A stretch of 64,000 nucleotides of DNA, from NCBI GenBank assembly GCA_964017195.1, contig OZ024895.1:18131034-18195033 (forward strand), written 5' to 3'. This document shows, in pieces, positions 10,409 through 22,180 of the stretch. Source of the stretch: Siderastrea radians. Its lineage: Eukaryota; Cnidaria; Anthozoa; Scleractinia; Rhizangiidae. A model generated the notes under the pieces. It ran no database searches. It had not been told where the DNA came from and saw only the letters and a program-made list of their open reading frames with translations. Position numbers and translations under genes: made by a program. Numbering within the stretch: the first letter of the stretch is position 1; every line of letters begins with the position of its first letter.

Positions 10409-13400
10409 TTAGCGCGTGCACGAGCGCGCGCACCTTCGGAATTTAAAAGGTTTTCTATGAAAGCTGAGCTGTTGAGAGAAATAAATGGTCATTTTCTCCT
10501 AAACGAGCTCGGTGACCCCCATTTTTTAAGACATAAATTCAAATGGCACACGGTCTAGTACAATATATCGCGATTTCAAAAAAAGTTAAAAATTCTGCTT
10601 TGAGATATTTTTATTTAAATGCCGAAAAGAACACATCTTTAGGTGCAGCAGGGTATTTGTCTAGTCTCTTCTTTTTGCCTTCTTGCCTCGCAGTTGGTTT
10701 CTGAGAAGCTCAGTCAATTAAAAGTCAAAATTTACAGATTACCGATTATGTCCTCAACGAATATTTCCAGAATTTCTGTAGTTCTGCACAAAACATCTTC
10801 ATCCGTAATGTCTTGGCACTGAGCTGTAGGCCCGTTGCCATGGCAATTTTCTAATTTCACATGTGAAATTATAAATTAACGCTAAAATTTCTCGCCAAAA
10901 TTAAGGAGTAATTTGTCACCCATGATATTAGAAACATTATACTATAATGATCGATCGGTAAAGCCCTGCTAATATATTAAAGGAACTATGTCACGGTATT
11001 TTCATTCACTTTGCTGATGTGAAAAAAATATTTTCTTATTGAAAAAAACCTCACAATACTAGTTTCCTAAGGTAGAAAAACACCAAAGAAGTAATAATAA
11101 ACCAAAACTAAACAAGGATGGTTACGAATGAGGGAGATTAAGATGGATTTCGGATGACCAACTTGAAAAAACTTGCCAGCTTTTTCAAGATGCAGTATCC
11201 GTGACGTAGCTCCTTTAAGCTGTTTACCGAAGACAATAAAAAGGGGGGGGACAGGGGGGCGGGAGACCGGGAGAAAAGGGGGCGGGAGGTGTACGGGAGG
11301 CGGGAGAAGAGGGGGCGGGAAGCGGGATTCCCAAGGTGGCGGGAAGCGGGAGAAAAAGGAAAAATTACGCAACGTTGCGCAATATTTCGCAATCGAAAAA
11401 ATGCAAAGGGGCGGGTGCCAAAAAATACAGGGCGGGAACCGGGATTAAAGGGTACGGGAAGCGGGAGGTTTAAACCCCCCTGTCCCCCCCCCCCCCACTA
11501 AAAAGCTATAATTACACGTACCTGACATGAGCAATGCAGCGAAAAATGAAGTGCTGTCCTCTTTCCGAGAAACCATTAACAATTCTTTAGCAGAAATGGA
11601 CCATAGAAAGCTAAAACACCTTTTCACCCCATTTTTCAGCTTTTTTCGCTAGCTATGGCGCCGCGCCTAAAAAGTGCACCAGTCTTCCTGAGCAATCCGT
11701 GACATTGGTGCCCAGTACTCCGCGTGCCTGCAAATTCACATCCCTAAGCTATATGAAAACGAATTTAAAAAAAAAACTGTTAACGTAGTTAGAAAGAGCA
11801 TAGTTTGAAACCAAATACGCTGATTCGTTTTTACATTTATATTAAAACCTCACAAAACAGGGGATTATCAAAAGTTTAAGAAAATTTTTTTGCAAAAACC
11901 GTGTACGACCATACTTGCGTCACGTCGGATCATAATAGATCGTGATCAGTCAAAAATATAAATTAAACTGTACCCTGCAAGGACTGATCAAACGACAAAA
12001 AAAAAGCATTGCCTGAAGGCAACGCAGTTCTGAACACAACACCACAGTCAACAAGACCCGGCATGATAAGCGCTCATGACTAGAGGGCAGATACGGACAA
12101 CGTTGTTTCGCTCTAATTGGAGCTCTTCAGCGTATCGTAGCCACCAACACAATGAGAGTTAGTGAGAAATCACCTATCTCATAAATGTTGTAACTAGATC
12201 CATTCCAGAAAGAGCTAGAAATCAAATGATTTCCGGTCACAAACACGTACTGCGCGTTTGTGGCCTAAAAATGATATGATCTCAACTTAAACATTCCGAA
12301 TGCTGTGGTGAAACGAACGAGGGATGGCCACTACCATTTTTTGTTTTTGCAAAAAATTTTCTGTCATTGTTCATTTTAAACCGTTGATCTGGATTGATCC
12401 GACCATCTTGCACTTTGTTTTATTGTACGTAGAGGATCCGTGAATAATGACGTCATCACCCTAACGTTAATATGAGGGATAACTTTCACGAAATTGTAAA
12501 TAACACATGGTACAGCATTCTCTTCGACCACAAATTAACTAAGTTATTTTGCATTGAAATTTTTCTGGTGCAAAGCATTCTGGGAAGGTTCTTATTATAA
12601 TTATAATATTGTTTTTAATTATTATCATTATTAAATTGTGTGCATAAATACAAGAAAACTATAAGAAAGCTTGGAGCCTTCGAACGACTAAAAATCCCGC
12701 GATGATCTACTGTTCTTGGCTTATTTTTGAGGTAAAAAAGAGGTGCAATCTTTGTTCTAGTTATATGGATAGCCAGGGTAGTATTTGGACAAAAATTAGT
12801 GAAATTACCGGAAAAGGATTAAACCTCAGCGGAAACTCCCCGTACGAAACTTTGAGTACCCCGCTCCCTCACTTCGCCATTTACCATCAGGTTTACGGTA
12901 AACGACAACGTCAACCTGCCCTACTATAAATAAAAGACACTCAACTCAAAAGCGGTGGAGAAAGCTTAAAAAGTAGCATTTTTAGATTTATGTGTCAGTA
13001 CAGCAATATTTAAACTCAGTCCGCATTTTATACTCATTCCGCGTTTTAAACCCAGTCCGTGTTTTATACCCAGTCCGTAGCTATAGGCGGCAGTCTGTGT
13101 TTTATACTGACCACTAGACAAATTCAGTTTGGTTAGTTTACTTGATTTTATTACACTGGGATTAAGTCTGAAAAGTTACAACCTCAAAAAAGTGACTTCT
13201 TTCCTGTTTTTCTTTCGTCAATGAAATCGGACAACGGTATCGCCTGATACCTGAAGTCCGATTTTGTACCACGTAATGTGTTTCGACTAATGACCGTGTG
13301 CAAAAATCAAGTGGTGGGTTATGACGACAAATAACCCTGATGTTTTCTTTTATAAAGAAATTGGAAGCCAGGTCAAGTGCCATGCCATGTCATTCGCGGC

Positions 13401-13737
13401 GAAGCAAACAGTTCATCCAAAAGTAAGGGAACGATTATCGAATTGAGGAAAAAATTTCATAAACAATTATTCCACTCATGCTTTTTGGACATGATGTGAT
13501 TATAACCAGCTTGGCACTAGGCGCCTTGTTAATTATTTATCAACTTTTATTATATAGACAAGAGTGTTTCAGTGAAAAATAGATCACTCGTAAAGTTCAT
13601 ACGTAAGTACATCTGGGACTCAAGTGGCGTATTTTCCATATCCTCAGTAATGAGGATACCGATGACGTCATTTCCAGCTTTTACACCGCTGTTGCTTGTT
13701 CAAAAATGCTCTTGTCTATATCATAAAAAGAAAATAA
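10409..13737. other. No recognised gene
   Basis: AT-rich DNA without supported coding sequence. It contains an 18-bp perfect palindrome (AATTTCACATGTGAAATT, 10853-10870) and the G-rich element listed next. Frames across 11.1-11.6 kb are low-complexity translations of that element. Confidence 0.55.
11244..11495. repeat. G-rich degenerate repeat with inverted G-run/C-run ends
   Basis: Many short GCGGGAG/GGGAAGCGGGAG units on the plus strand (11244-11470) start with GGGGGGGACAGGGGGG and end with its reverse complement (about 11476-11495). There are enough G-runs for G-quadruplexes. The mirrored ends suggest a MITE-like origin; it codes for nothing recognisable. Confidence 0.7.
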
Positions 13738-13830
13738 CACGGCGGCTTGAAGATATGAATTGTATTTTCTCGTGGTAGAAAACAATATTTTACCACTGGA
13801 AATTAAAATTAATATCTTCGCGCCGCCGTG
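13738..13830. repeat. Imperfect hairpin repeat (CACGGCGGC ends)
   Basis: CACGGCGGCTTGAAGATATG at the left is mirrored by CATATCTTCGCGCCGCCGTG-type sequence at the right. The arms are about 40 bp and meet at GTGGTA/TACCAC, around a 14-bp loop. Similar sequence continues on both sides. Confidence 0.65.
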
Positions 13831-14098
13831 TACTATCTTCCATATATCCAACGTGCACAACCCCAATTTTCACCCATTTGGGGAACACTTGACACGTTTT
13901 GATTGCAGCCTCATTAACAGTTTATGTAGAAGCATATTGTAAAAGAAAAACAAAGAGGTAAACAAAAAGATAAAACTAAAATCTCCGGCCACTTCTATTG
14001 CAATTTTCTTTCATACCTTTGACGTGGCATTCTTCTATTCGTAAAGTTAAATACTTAAATAAATATCTAGACTAAAGGAACAGTCATCACTTGTCATG

Positions 14099-15163
14099 TC
14101 AGTCCTCAGAAGTTTCTTTGTGATATCGATTAGCCTTCCCAGCATACTGCGCCTGGTTAATTGTGTTCACTACTGCAGTCATATGCAAGGCTCGCGTGGA
14201 ATTCAAATCCAGTCTTGCGCGACTGCCACAACCTTTTAAAACTTGATAAAAAGCGTTCCGCAACTGAGAGTTCATGAGTGCATAAATAACAAAATTACAG
14301 CATGAATTCCCGTAGGCTAAAGTTATAACAATTCTTTGCATCGTGTCTGGGATTGATCCGTCCCCTCTAAAGGCACGAATCGTTGTAGTTACGAAATAAG
14401 GCATCCACATTATAAAGAAAACACCGACAACAACAGCAAGTGTTTTGGCAGCTTTCATCTCCCTCTTTAGCTTATTGTTCCCGCGTTGAGACCCAGAGGA
14501 TTCAATAGTTGAAATGCGCCTAGAGTTTCTTCGGACTTCTTTGAAAATAATCGCATAAGCAACAACCATTATCGTCACAGGTAGAAAGAAGTAAAACACC
14601 ATGAGAAGAATTGTCAAAGTAGGATCTTTCAGCCAGTGTATCTCGCACTCCGACATGACCGGACTAAAGCGGTGTTCAGCAAGTCCCAGAGCAGGAAAAA
14701 TAGCCAGCACAAACGACTGTAACCATATATAGATTAGTAAAATGACAATTCGTTTCGGGGTTACTTTAATATCGTAGGACAATGGCCATTTTATCGCGAT
14801 GAGTCGTTCGATGCTAATTGCGCAAAGATGAAGAATGGAAGCACCACATAAAAGGACTCCGCACATTGAAGAAATACTGCACCATGTTTCGCCAAATATC
14901 CATTCGCCAGAAAACACGGAGATGTCAATGTAGATGACTCGAAGAAGTGGAACTAGTAAATCAGCTCCAGCTAGACTGCAAACTAAATAGTTGGTCAGGC
15001 TTCGTAAATTCCTGAATCTCCAAACCGCGAGGCATACAAGGCTATTTCCCAGAAGAGTTAGGATTGATAATAAAGACAGAAAAAATCCGTAGAAAATGGA
15101 TTCGATCGGAGGTATTGACGTTGTTACCATATCGTTGACTTGAGAAGTACTTGTTTGATTCAT
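14099..15163 (-). CDS. Class A GPCR, amine-receptor-like orphan with altered signature residues
   Basis: A 354-residue seven-helix receptor in one exon, expected in the plasma membrane. Visible landmarks from ATG 15163 are: an N-terminal NQT glycosylation site; N40 in TM1 (GNSLV); D68 in TM2 (LAGAD); C95 and C173 for the TM3-ECL2 disulfide; ER at 119-120 in place of DR in the DRY motif; W253 and P255 in TM6 (MWMP rather than CWxP); and NFVIY at 290-294 instead of NPxxY. The overall pattern resembles biogenic-amine receptors, but the amine-binding Asp3.32 position (residue 102, 18 before R120) is glycine, so an amine ligand is doubtful. A longer reading frame reaches 15196 only through a TTG. 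A strong splice acceptor lies just upstream, so ATG 15163 is the likely start. The ligand is unknown. Confidence 0.9.
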   Translation of the reverse strand: MNQTSTSQVNDMVTTSIPPIESIFYGFFLSLLSILTLLGNSLVCLAVWRFRNLRSLTNYLVCSLAGADLLVPLLRVIYIDISVFSGEWIFGETWCSISSMCGVLLCGASILHLCAISIERLIAIKWPLSYDIKVTPKRIVILLIYIWLQSFVLAIFPALGLAEHRFSPVMSECEIHWLKDPTLTILLMVFYFFLPVTIMVVAYAIIFKEVRRNSRRISTIESSGSQRGNNKLKREMKAAKTLAVVVGVFFIMWMPYFVTTTIRAFRGDGSIPDTMQRIVITLAYGNSCCNFVIYALMNSQLRNAFYQVLKGCGSRARLDLNSTRALHMTAVVNTINQAQYAGKANRYHKETSED

Positions 15164-15195
15164 GGCTTTACGTGCGGTGGAAGTGAAAACGTACA

Positions 15196-15215
15196 ATTCC
15201 TGAAATTAAAAGTTA
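15196..15215 (-). promoter_or_regulatory. Probable splice acceptor in the 5' UTR of the amine-like GPCR
   Basis: The minus strand reads a T-rich tract, TTTAATTTCAG, then GAATTGTACG. The AG falls at 15201-15200, about 37 bases before ATG 15163. This suggests the coding exon is preceded by at least one non-coding exon, which I could not locate. Confidence 0.55.
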
Positions 15216-16384
15216 ATGTAAATGATAAGTTATGTATACATTAGAGAACAACTAATATTAAGCCGAATAGTAACTCCGTTGTTTTGTCATTCGTCGTTTA
15301 CAGATCACTTTCAGTCCCCAACCTTTCAACTAAATCATCATTGCACAATACCTGAGAAGTAATTTAAACACTGGGAACTTGTACTTCAAGAAGTGTTTAA
15401 CTTGTCGAGAAGAGCCTTTTAGAGCGCTCTCGACAGTGACAGCGCATTGTATCGCAGCACAAGTGTCAACTTTTTACTCTAAAGATTGTGAATTTAATAT
15501 CAGCAAAAACGCTTGATATTACTATATGCGTCATTAAAAGCAAACATTGGAAAGCATTAACAAAACGAGACGACGGCACATTTGTAAATTGCCTCTCGCA
15601 AAGTAAACAAACGCACGAAAGCACAACGTGATCGGAAACCACAAATCAAGCGTTTTGTAATAAAAACAAAATTGCGTTTTAATAACGGCTCACTGCCAGA
15701 CGAAAGCAATATTATATTGCAGAGTAATTAGTTAGTAATGGGTCTACGACTTTAAATGTTTTAGTAGTTTTAAGACGTACAACTGAATATAGAATGCTCT
15801 GACGAAAAAAGGTAGACTCAAATACCTCATAATATAAAATAGTGCTTTTCATCTTGGAAAGGGCTTGAAGACTAATAAAATCCTAGCCGTTTGAATGCAT
15901 AAAAGTAAGTTTCTTTTTCAATATTAATAACAATAATGGCGTGCAATGTAAATCCGTGTTTTGCGAAAAGCAATTTAAATAAATCAAATCATAATATATC
16001 AATATAGTAAGCCAACTTTCTTGAAAGAACACCAGTTTTCGTTAACTGAAAACGCAATTAAAATAGCCTTTAAGTTCTATAGCTGCAATTCATTTTTTAA
16101 TTCTTTTTTTTCGTTTTGTGACGTTATCTTTTGGGAAAAGCGACACCATCACTAGGTAAAATAATGGCACATTCGCCGAATAAAATGGTTAAGAAATAAG
16201 GTAAAAAGGTAGTTAGAAAGATGATTTTGATGATCGAAAACGTTCAGTATTTTAGTTTTTAATAACAGTTTACCTGAATTTTAACCCTTTCTCATCGATC
16301 TAGTGTTCAACTACAGTCCTTCTTTTTCCTTCTACAGCCTTTACGTTCATAAAACGTAATGGCTCCTGGAATGGCTCTAGCCTA
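15216..16384. other. No recognised gene
   Basis: AT-rich flank upstream of the GPCR coding exon. Its 5' UTR exon and promoter probably lie here or beyond, but no site could be fixed. Confidence 0.5.
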
Positions 16385-16462
16385 AACTTAAGTCTGTGAA
16401 TGAAATCCTTAAAGTGTCACCATTCAATTCAATGTGACTAAGCAGTACTTTCCTGTGGTGCA
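16385..16462 (-). repeat. Copy of a ~106-bp dispersed repeat (partial)
   Basis: It reads AGTGT-ACCATTCAA-...-AAGCAGTACTTTCCTGTGGTGC. This is the reverse complement of the unit tandemly repeated at 62060-62600 (GCACCACAGGAAAGTACTGC). Confidence 0.7.
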
Positions 16463-16492
16463 GTTTTTTAGCGGAGCTCCTTCGCGGCCGTA

Positions 16493-16808
16493 GGGGCGCG
16501 GTGGTGTAGTGGTTAGCACTGTGGACTTCACATCTGAAGGTCAGTGGTTCGAAGCCCAGTCCCTGTTATCGTGTTGTTAGACAAGAAACTTTACCCTACA
16601 TTAGACAAGAAACTTTACCCTACATTAGTCTCTCTCCACCCAGGTGTGTAAATGGGTACCGGCGACATACTGCTGGGGGTAGCCCTGCGATGGACTAGCA
16701 TCCCATCCAGGGGGGAGTAGAAATACTCTCAGTTGCGTCATGCTACAGAAACTGTGATAAGCTCCGCCCGTGTGCACCTCATTGGCTCGTGTGCGACTTT
16801 ATCTTACC
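16493..16808 (+). mobile_element. tRNA-derived SINE
   Basis: The head starts GGGGCGCGGTGGTGTAG, with an A box (TGGTGTAGTGG) and B box (GGTTCGAAGCC) spaced as in a tRNA. The body contains the motif TCTCTCCACCCAGG followed by TAAATGGGTACC, seen in widespread animal tRNA SINEs, and the end runs into a CTTTATCTTACCTTT tail. Inside is a perfect 24-bp tandem duplication (16579-16602 and 16603-16626, AGACAAGAAACTTTACCC...). It is not a protein gene and is not expected to act as a tRNA. The exact SINE superfamily was not determined. Confidence 0.8.
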
Positions 16809-16858
16809 TTTGCAGCCGCAGAGCGGGGCACCATATGGGTAAGCAATTCTAGTAACCT

Positions 16859-16963
16859 ATCGATGCGAGAAAAAAACCCAGTGATTACAAAAAACCCTTG
16901 GGGCCTTATGCGCCACATGGCGTGAAGAGGCCTAAGTAAGTAAGTAGTAATCGATGCGAGAAA
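16859..16963 (+). mobile_element. Short retroposed fragment with 14-bp target-site duplication
   Basis: ATCGATGCGAGAAA occurs at 16859-16872 and again at 16950-16963. Between them lie 77 bp ending in TAAG repeats (TAAGTAAGTAAGTA), as expected for a severely 5'-truncated SINE copied by target-primed reverse transcription. The body (CCTTGGGGCCTTATGCGCC...) shares nothing obvious with the SINE just upstream. Confidence 0.75.
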
Positions 16964-17148
16964 TTTGGTTGTGACGTCAATGAACGCCCGTCCGTCCGTC
17001 CATCCGTAAATATTCTGGGGGAGGGGGAGAGGAGTCCCAAGGCAACCCGACAGGGGGCTGGAGAATGCCATCTTTCCTTGGCGGGAAATCGCGGGGTGCT
17101 TTAGGGAACCGGCCTTTTTCTTAGTGGGAAAACGGCGCTTTGTCGATT

Positions 17149-17195
17149 TTTGTTTGTTTTTTGTTTGTTTGTTTGTTTGTTTGTTTGTTTGTGTT
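17149..17195 (+). repeat. (TTTG)n microsatellite
   Basis: About ten TTTG units with minor interruptions. Confidence 0.9.
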
Positions 17196-17284
17196 TTGTT
17201 TCAACGAGAGTATTTTCAGAAATTGATAAGTACCAGCGGAAAAAAAATGTGGAGCTCCGCTGTTAGGTTTGGCTAAATTTACAT

Positions 17285-17415
17285 ATTATGCTATTCAAAA
17301 TGGTTCTATTCCTTACTAGTGTTTTGATAAAATCTTACAGTGTGTCCTTTGAAATAAAAGCTATCGAGCAGTACTTTCCTGTAGCGATTTTAATTATGCT
17401 GAACAAGGTGGTTCT
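17285..17415 (-). repeat. Copy of the ~106-bp dispersed repeat
   Basis: The reverse complement contains TTAGAACCACCTTGTTCAGC and, further on, CAGGAAAGTACTGCTCGATAG. These are the same landmarks in the same order as the units at 62060-62600. Confidence 0.75.
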
Positions 17416-20400
17416 AACTATAGTGAAGTAAAATGAATCTAAAATGAGAAAAAAAAAACAAATAGCTATAGGCCAATACGTCCTTGTGCTTATTCTTCAT
17501 CTTGATGATAGACAAGTGGAAGGGGGAGGGTGAAAAATTATCATGATGTTCCCATTATTAGGCGACTCTGTGCAGTTGTGGCCAATTTTTTTCACAACAG
17601 TTGGATAATGCTCGTATCTTGATGGGCGAATTCTTTGAAATCCAGCGGTCAGCACATCAATGTGAATAGTTGCAAATGTGAATAGTGAATAGTTGCAAAA
17701 TACCAAAAGGTATCAGTTACAAAATACCAAAAGGTTTTTCATTGCGAGGGATTATAATTTTCATGACAGGTTTTTTCCAGCACTGTCTGAGAAAAGTGTG
17801 GAATGGCTGATTGTTACATATTTTCATTTATTTTATGCTCCGTGTGCAGATGAATTTAAACATATAACCTTTTAGGCTACCCTAAGGTAGCCTGGTAGAT
17901 TCCTTTCACCTGGATCTGTTCTCCTTTCTTTTAAGCTGCTCACACATGCGTTGACCTCCCCAAATGGTGTTCTCGGGGTTAAAAACAAAATAAATTGTTT
18001 AATTGATCAAAGGTTTTGTCCTTGATTATATGAGGGTCCCAACTTCGTTGGAGGGAAGACCGCAGCAATATTTCCACATCTGCATCCACCAGAAACCTTA
18101 CGTTTGTTCAAATACACTTACTAGATAAAGACCACTCTTTCTCTTGATCTTCTGTTCGAAGGTTCGATAAACACTACACCATCGCGCCAGTAGAATCACC
18201 CCTGCACTATCCACTCATTTTATACTGATGAGTAATTATTTTAGAAGTTTCAGAAGATGAAAGGGAAAACGGGTAAGCCAATAGCAAGTAAATTCTCTAC
18301 TTTTCGTTGCTCATTGTTTTCTACCCGTTTCAACTCTCTAGTGCTGTCTCACCCCGACAATCTTTCAATCCGACAAAGTGCTTTAGTTCATGACGTAAGG
18401 AGGTATGGTTCCAGGGGCCCGAAAAGTTACCGAGACTTTCGAGAAACGGACCCCATTTTGTCTGTTTGTTCGTTTGTTGCAAGTTTATGCACCCAAAAGA
18501 CGATCGCCAACTACTACGGAATAGTCAATGACGATGGGACTTATTAGTTTCTCAGTGAAATAACCGTTTCGTAATATAAACAACCATAAGACAAAATTCC
18601 AGTAACCCGGATCGACGAAAAATGAAGAAAACAAGAGAAGGAAAACACAATTTTCTCTTTTCATTTGAAAACACCGGTCTATGCAAATAAGGTAAGGAAG
18701 GTGTATATATGGGGACCAATCAGATTGTTGAATACCGGAGCGTGCTGTGATGAGTGTGTCATCTTAACAGATATTTGCTTTCAAAGTCTCAATTACTTTT
18801 AACATCACATTTAATTAGTCCTGTGGCGTTCGGTCATTTTAAAAAATCGTGTTAATTATTTAATATCACTGCATTGAATTTATGTATACGTGCTCTGAAT
18901 AAAATAACACAGAAAGGCAAATAGAAATGACTCACCACAAAAAACTTCAGGAAACATTAAAAGCTAGTCAGAAATTTCATAACACACACTAGAAAGGCAA
19001 CCGAAAACATCTCCAGACATCAAATAAATGACCATTTTTTAAATTTTATTTTTGCAACTTAAAAAAAAGTACAACTCCTGAAAACGTGTTGCTTTTCCTT
19101 GCCTGGTGACATTGAAATAAAATATTTATCTTGATCGTTTATGATGGTTTTACTAATGTGTGCCATTACGAGTTAAAGCATGATCACACCAACTACGTGA
19201 TGCGCAATGTTTTATTTTTTTGTAACCATATTTGGTTTTCCTCGCTAGTCTTAAGGGAAAGGCTTTATAACTATAACGTAGATTATTGTGACTCTCGATA
19301 CAAGCACAATTGAGTTGATTTTCCCGATTCTCAATATTAACTGATCAACGCAAAGTCTTTTGTATTGGCAATAACAAAAAAATGGAGTAAAGAAGCTGTC
19401 GAGCTATGAGATTCATTACCACTTTTGCCAATGGAAAAGTAGCAAGTTTCCTCACAGGCATATTAAAGAGGGAGAATCAAACAAACAGTGAGCACAGTAG
19501 AAACAGATAGCGTATCAAACAGGCTAACAAAAACAGATCAAACGAATTTCGCTTACACAGAGGGAAAAATACGATATTAAGTTCTCACCTCAAATTTTTC
19601 TTCCTTTTGACTTCTGCAGCCAACAAAGTGCTCCGTTTACAGCAAAAACTGTTTCTTAGAGGCGACAGAAGTAAAACTGAACCTTGGTCTTTCGCCCTTT
19701 GCAAAACAACCTTCCCACTTACCGGAAAAGCGACTTAAACTATGAAAGTGTGATCTGTTCTGACTAAGGAGACATTTAAAACGTAACCAAATAGTAATTA
19801 CAAAAAGGCTTCTGTAAGATTTAAGCTTGTTCTAATGACGTAAAAATAAGATTAAAACTGCCAATATTAAGCTAGAAGTAGTTTAAAATTCAAGTATTTC
19901 AAGAACATTACATCCGCCTGCAGTTCAGCTAAGTTAAACGGCACTCTTTTAATTCCGCCTCAAAACTGACAACGTAATAGGACTTACGTCCGGCCTGACT
20001 TTGGATATTATAATAACCGGTCGCAGTGTACAAACGAAAAGCACTTAGTGGTTGGATCTTTCAAATTCGAATAACATGTTTTCAGACGATGAATAAGGCG
20101 AAAAACTTTGTGATTACACCAGTCAAGGCTTCGATTGTTAGACTGAAAAATAGCCGAAAATTAAGCCCCCCCCCCCCATCTTAGCCCTCGGACATACAAG
20201 CAAACTCATACCCGTACCGTGGTACAACGGAGACGATTAAACACCCCCCCCCCTCCCTCCTGTTTAATTTCTGTTGTAGTTTTTCGAAAAAAAAAAGATT
20301 ACATTTGCTAGCCTTTTAATATGTCATGGGCTTACTTGGGCTCATAGGTAAAATTTATATAAAACATTTCCTCCTCCTATAGTATGACCTAAAGGTACAT

Positions 20401-21226
20401 GAGAGGCAGTTATTAAAACTCGGAGGAAAAGAGGTGGAGATACAATTTTTTCACAAATTGGATCCGGAGATCATTCAGCCTTCTTTATAAATTGAGGCAA
20501 GCAATTAATGTTAACAGAAAGAAAAGAAAACTTAACTAGAAAATGTATAAATTACCTAGTACTGACGTCATAACTTCTATAATAATGCCAATTTTAAGAA
20601 AATCGATACGTCACGTTTCGCATCTTGATGATCATTAGATGTCGCCGAGAGTTTTCAATAATCGAAACTGTACGCCGTTTGTGTCTTAGGCTTTTTTCTG
20701 ATCAGGAGACGTGACCAACCAAATACGGTTGTGACTCTAAAATTTTGAAAACGTTTCCCATGGAACAATTGTGCCCAAGCAGCTTATCTTTGGAAGTTAA
20801 GGTTTCCAAGATATGATGGGTTAGGAAATTTTACATGGCAACATCTAAGCTTAAGCTTCAATTAAGTCAACAATATGGAACCTATATTTTCGATAAAACA
20901 CCGAACTTGTGTTATTGGAACTTTCGTAATCTTCGGCGGTACTCCTAACGAAAATTATACCACGGAAAAACAAAAACTGAAGCATTAGAATAATAATCTA
21001 CCACATTAGGGTTTAAAATGAATGATTTCTGGAGGTATCCTTTCCTAGATGCAATAAAACACTTTGAAATATTTTGCCATTTATGATTAAAGCAAGACAC
21101 CTTACGAAGTTGGAAGTTTCGGGCCATCTGGACGTATTGTTATAGCAGTACTAGACGGTTATATCCTATGTCCCTAAACAGCATGCACAGGGCGCGGCTG
21201 ATTTTCAAACTTTCATTAAAAAGACC
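17416..21226. other. No recognised gene
   Basis: Noncoding by inspection. The 96-codon frame at 18257-18547 has no motif. C-rich runs occur at 20167-20178 and 20243-20253. Nothing else with clear boundaries was seen. Confidence 0.5.
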
Positions 21227-21262
21227 TATTATTATTATTATTGTTATTATTATTATTATTAC

Positions 21263-21297
<35 letters not shown>
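21227..21297 (+). repeat. (ATT)n microsatellite
   Basis: Nearly pure ATT repeats with one TTG and one ACT interruption. Confidence 0.95.
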
Positions 21298-21298
<1 letters not shown>

Positions 21299-21604
21299 AC
21301 ACAAGCATGCTAATTCGTCAACTGTGTAAAATATGGCGTGAATTTCTTTAATTTTCTATTGATTTACAACAGTACACTAAAACGAACGCACGTGACAAGG
21401 CGTTAATATTTACTTACTGGGCTGAAAGGCTTTGTTTGCCTCCTGTTAGTGAGTACTGGGGGGGATAAGATGCTTGTTTGGCCAACCACAAGTAATACTG
21501 AACACAACGCCAGTGAAAGTTCGAGACTGCTTTACAGTTTTTGTAAAGCAGTGTGTTGTAACAACGTCAATGTATACTAGCGCTTAATTGAATTGGTTAA
21601 ATTA

Positions 21605-21710
21605 TAGACTGATTAAGTTAAATTATACACACGCGCGCGAACGCGCGCGCGTGTGTATTTCGCCCGCCCCACAATCGCCATCGCCAAAATTAGAGACTAC
21701 TCGCAGTCTA
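21605..21710. mobile_element. MITE, TAGACTGCGAGTAGTCTCTA family, 9-bp TSD
   Basis: The right end (AGAGACTACTCGCAGTCTA) matches the TIR of the fuller copy at 37340-37596, including the neighbouring GCGATGGCGATTGT-type block. The left end is degenerate (TAGACTG). GTTAAATTA flanks both sides (21596-21604 and 21711-21719) and occurs a third time inside at about 21617. A CG-alternating hairpin lies within. Confidence 0.7.
21625..21658. repeat. Perfect hairpin of alternating CG/CA
   Basis: The 15-bp arms ATACACACGCGCGCG and CGCGCGCGTGTGTAT surround AACG. This is alternating purine-pyrimidine sequence, able to form a cruciform or Z-DNA. Confidence 0.85.
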
Positions 21711-21986
21711 GTTAAATTATACAAATAATGTAAGCGTTAAACCCTCAACCGAAAAAATCTTATTTCACCTGAAAGACGCAAAATTCAATATGACCACGGC
21801 CCAAGAACGCAGACTGGATCTTCTCTTGTTGTGTGCAAAACAGAATATTTATGCTTGTAAAATAACCTTGAAGACTCCCAATGTTACAGAATGTCTTTGA
21901 CATGTACAGAAGAAAATCGAAACGCAATGAAAATTTGAAAATGTCTTTCAACTCTAATAAATTAGTTTGGTTACAAACCTTCCTTT

Positions 21987-22180
21987 GGGGCGAACCATTT
22001 GACTTTTGAGGGGGCCGGGTGGGGGGGGAGGTTGGAAGATTTGAAAAAAGAATTCCCTGCAGCCGCCGAAGGAAGGAAAAAAAAATCATGCATGGTAAGC
22101 TCTGAGGAAAAAAATATCATGCATGGATTGTGCAGCAAAAAAAATTCCTGCAAATCATAGACATTTTTCAATAGGTTGGT
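21987..22180 (-). repeat. Dispersed repeat with GGGGCGAACCATTTGAC head, copy 1
   Basis: GGGGCGAACCATTTGACTTT followed by a G-run and GGTTGGAAGATTT is the reverse complement of 26211-26258. Downstream are several A-rich tracts alternating with ATCATGCATGG. The strand given is arbitrary, set opposite to copy 2. Confidence 0.7.

Noticed and set aside
11067..11627. Proline- or glycine-rich frames on both strands
   Set aside because: These are translations of the G-rich low-complexity element.
15164..15196. Eleven extra N-terminal residues for the amine-like GPCR
   Set aside because: They start at TTG and lie just after a strong splice acceptor; ATG 15163 is better.
18257..18547. 96-codon frame as a small gene
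   Set aside because: No motif, no splice context, and ARG/ASP-rich pieces typical of chance frames.
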